From NCBI RefSeq assembly GCF_030915525.1, contig NZ_CP133269.1, forward strand, positions 1,265,001 to 1,329,000: a stretch of DNA of 64,000 nucleotides, written 5' to 3'. Position 1 is the first letter of the stretch. The number at the start of each line of letters is the position of its first letter. The notes under the pieces are model-generated. The model saw only the letters and a list, made by a program, of their open reading frames with translations, made no database searches and was not told where the DNA came from. The position numbers were made by a program, and so were the translations under genes. This document shows, one piece after another, positions 62,942 through 64,000 of this stretch. The stretch comes from Neobacillus sp. PS2-9. GTDB taxonomy: Bacteria > Bacillota > Bacilli > Bacillales > Cytobacillaceae.

Positions 62942-63870
62942 TAATACTGAAACAAATCGCTCGATAAGTATCTTTCCCCGGTATCACAAGCAATGCAAAC
63001 CACTACATCATCAGGAGACAGACGCTTGGCAACCTCCAAAGCAGCGTAGCAAGCTCCACCAGAGGATGGGCCAACAAGAATTCCTTCTTCTTTCGCTAAC
63101 CTGCGAGCAATATCATATGCATCTTCATCTTCAATCGCATGAATTTCATCATACACATCTTGATTTAGAATTTCAGGGATAAAGCCAGGGCTTGTCCCTA
63201 CAAGCTTATGTTTACCAGGCTTGCCACCTGATAGAACAGGCGAACCTTTAGGCTCCACAACATGTACAGTTAATCCCTCAAAATGCTCTTTCAAGGTTTC
63301 ACCAGTACCCGTGATGGTACCTCCTGTTCCTGCTGTAGCAACAAATGCGGATAATGGTTTACCGATTTCTTTCATTGCCTCAATAATTTCCACAGCAGTA
63401 GTGTACCGATGCGCATCGGGGTTGGCTTCATTTTCAAATTGCATCGGAACGAAGCTATTTGGTATCTCACTAGCTAATTCCTGTGCCTTTCTTATGGCAC
63501 CAGGCATTTTTTCATCCCCTGGAGTAAGGACAACCTCTGCCCCGTAGGCTTTTAAAATATTAATCCGTTCCTGAGTCATTGTATCAGGCATAATAATAAT
63601 GGATTTATACCCTCGTGCAGCCGCATTCATGGCTAGGCCAATTCCTGTGTTTCCACTAGTTGGTTCAATAATGGTAGAGCCCGCTTTTAATAAACCAGCT
63701 TTTTCTGCTTCTATAATCATATTAAATGCAGCGCGGTCTTTTACACTTTTGCTTGGGTTATAAAACTCAAGCTTCAAATAAACAGAGGCCCCGCCTTTAG
63801 GAGCTAAGCGATTAAGTTTGACCAGTGGTGTTTCACCAATTAATTCAGCAATATTATTGACTACTTTCAT
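62941..63870 (-). CDS. cysK: Cysteine synthase (O-acetylserine sulfhydrylase, CysK/YtkP type)
   Basis: 309 residues, PLP fold type II. PLP-lysine Lys44 in NPSKSVKDRAA, the Asn/Thr loop PTSGNTGIGLAMN, GTGGTITGTGETLKEH, and the C-terminal GPSSGGACYAALE. Makes cysteine from O-acetylserine and sulfide. Context (ytzE, pepV, ytgP) fits B. subtilis ytkP, a cysK paralogue, so the symbol cysK is by function. AAGGATGGG before the ATG. The remaining 130 bp to the window edge show no gene. Confidence 0.9.
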   Translation of the reverse strand: MKVVNNIAELIGETPLVKLNRLAPKGGASVYLKLEFYNPSKSVKDRAAFNMIIEAEKAGLLKAGSTIIEPTSGNTGIGLAMNAAARGYKSIIIMPDTMTQERINILKAYGAEVVLTPGDEKMPGAIRKAQELASEIPNSFVPMQFENEANPDAHRYTTAVEIIEAMKEIGKPLSAFVATAGTGGTITGTGETLKEHFEGLTVHVVEPKGSPVLSGGKPGKHKLVGTSPGFIPEILNQDVYDEIHAIEDEDAYDIARRLAKEEGILVGPSSGGACYAALEVAKRLSPDDVVVCIACDTGERYLSSDLFQY

Positions 63871-64000
63871 AGGGACCCATCCTTTCTATCTTCTGTATCA
63901 TCTACAATTTTCTTATATACTCTATAATCATAAATAAAAAAAGGCGGCTTGTAAAAAATATCGATTATTCTTCTGCCACAAATAGATACAATCTGGGGAA

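Noticed and set aside
1..64000. tRNA, rRNA, prophage or insertion sequence
   Set aside because: No tRNA-like cloverleaf, rRNA stretch, integrase or transposase was recognised on either strand.

Overview
The window is a low-GC Gram-positive chromosome segment from a spore-former of the family Bacillaceae. Evidence for this includes spore-germination receptor genes (gerA/gerC/gerB type), a Cse60-like sporulation protein, S-box and T-box leaders, strong GGAGG-type ribosome binding sites with frequent TTG starts, and a run of genes matching the 'yt' region of Bacillus subtilis (ytiB, ytjA/yidD, luxS, ytkD, ytlACD, ytmAB, pckA, metK, asnB, ytoA, ytpAB, ytqAB, ytzC, leuS, ytwF, ytfP, ytgP, ytzG, ytzE, pepV, dat, cysK-like). 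An NrfHA nitrite reductase points to a DNRA-capable soil bacillus of the Neobacillus type; that is an inference from gene content, not an identification.

Layout. 1-9.3 kb: the end of glgP, then the whole menaquinone pathway (menA divergent from menF-D-H-B-E-C). 9.3-13.1 kb: a DUF1540 protein, a YthAB-type cytochrome bd oxidase and a zinc-binding ZnuA with a Zur-like box. 13.3-21.8 kb: carbonic anhydrase, YidD, LuxS, small proteins, YtkD, the YtlACD ABC transporter, YtmAB, and an ECF sigma factor with a putative membrane anti-sigma protein. 22-27.5 kb: pckA, SAM-riboswitch-controlled metK, asnB. 27.8-32.6 kb: ytoA, ytpAB, ytqAB, ytzC. 32.7-35.8 kb: an nrf operon preceded by two FNR-type palindromes. 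36-41 kb: MFS transporter, T-box leuS, rhodanese. 41-43.4 kb: a ferric-reductase-like membrane protein, ApbE and an Asn/Gln-rich surface protein, then Cse60. 43.5-47.4 kb: germination receptor operon. 47.5-51.4 kb: ytfP, ytgP/murJ, ytzG. 51.4-60 kb: a less conserved stretch with an alpha/beta hydrolase, an HTH protein fused to a degenerate F1-ATPase beta-like domain, a beta-propeller protein, an E. coli-type SpeD, an AAA ATPase, an SRPBCC-ArsR pair, an amino acid permease and YtzE. 60.4-64 kb: pepV, dat, cysK-like.

Functional links. The men operon supplies the quinone used by both cytochrome bd and NrfHA, so much of the window concerns menaquinone-linked respiration. metK, luxS, cysK and speD are all steps around methionine/SAM metabolism.

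Most notable signals. (1) The 346-residue protein at 52237-53277 combines a Cro-like HTH with a shortened F1-beta homologue that has lost its Walker A lysine; a tandem direct repeat sits just downstream of its promoter. (2) Three intergenic arrays (about 35.96, 37.61 and 53.40 kb) have different sequences but the same 20-21 bp period, two DNA helical turns, and share a loose core; a fourth array at 56.7 kb is made of inverted 26-bp units. (3) Two dispersed foldback repeat families: about 183 bp in three copies, and about 145 bp in two copies, the latter ending at the stop codon of the neighbouring gene both times. (4) The paired FNR-type sites and the unknown anchored protein of the nrf operon. 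(5) The ApbE / haem membrane protein / Asn-Gln-rich protein operon.
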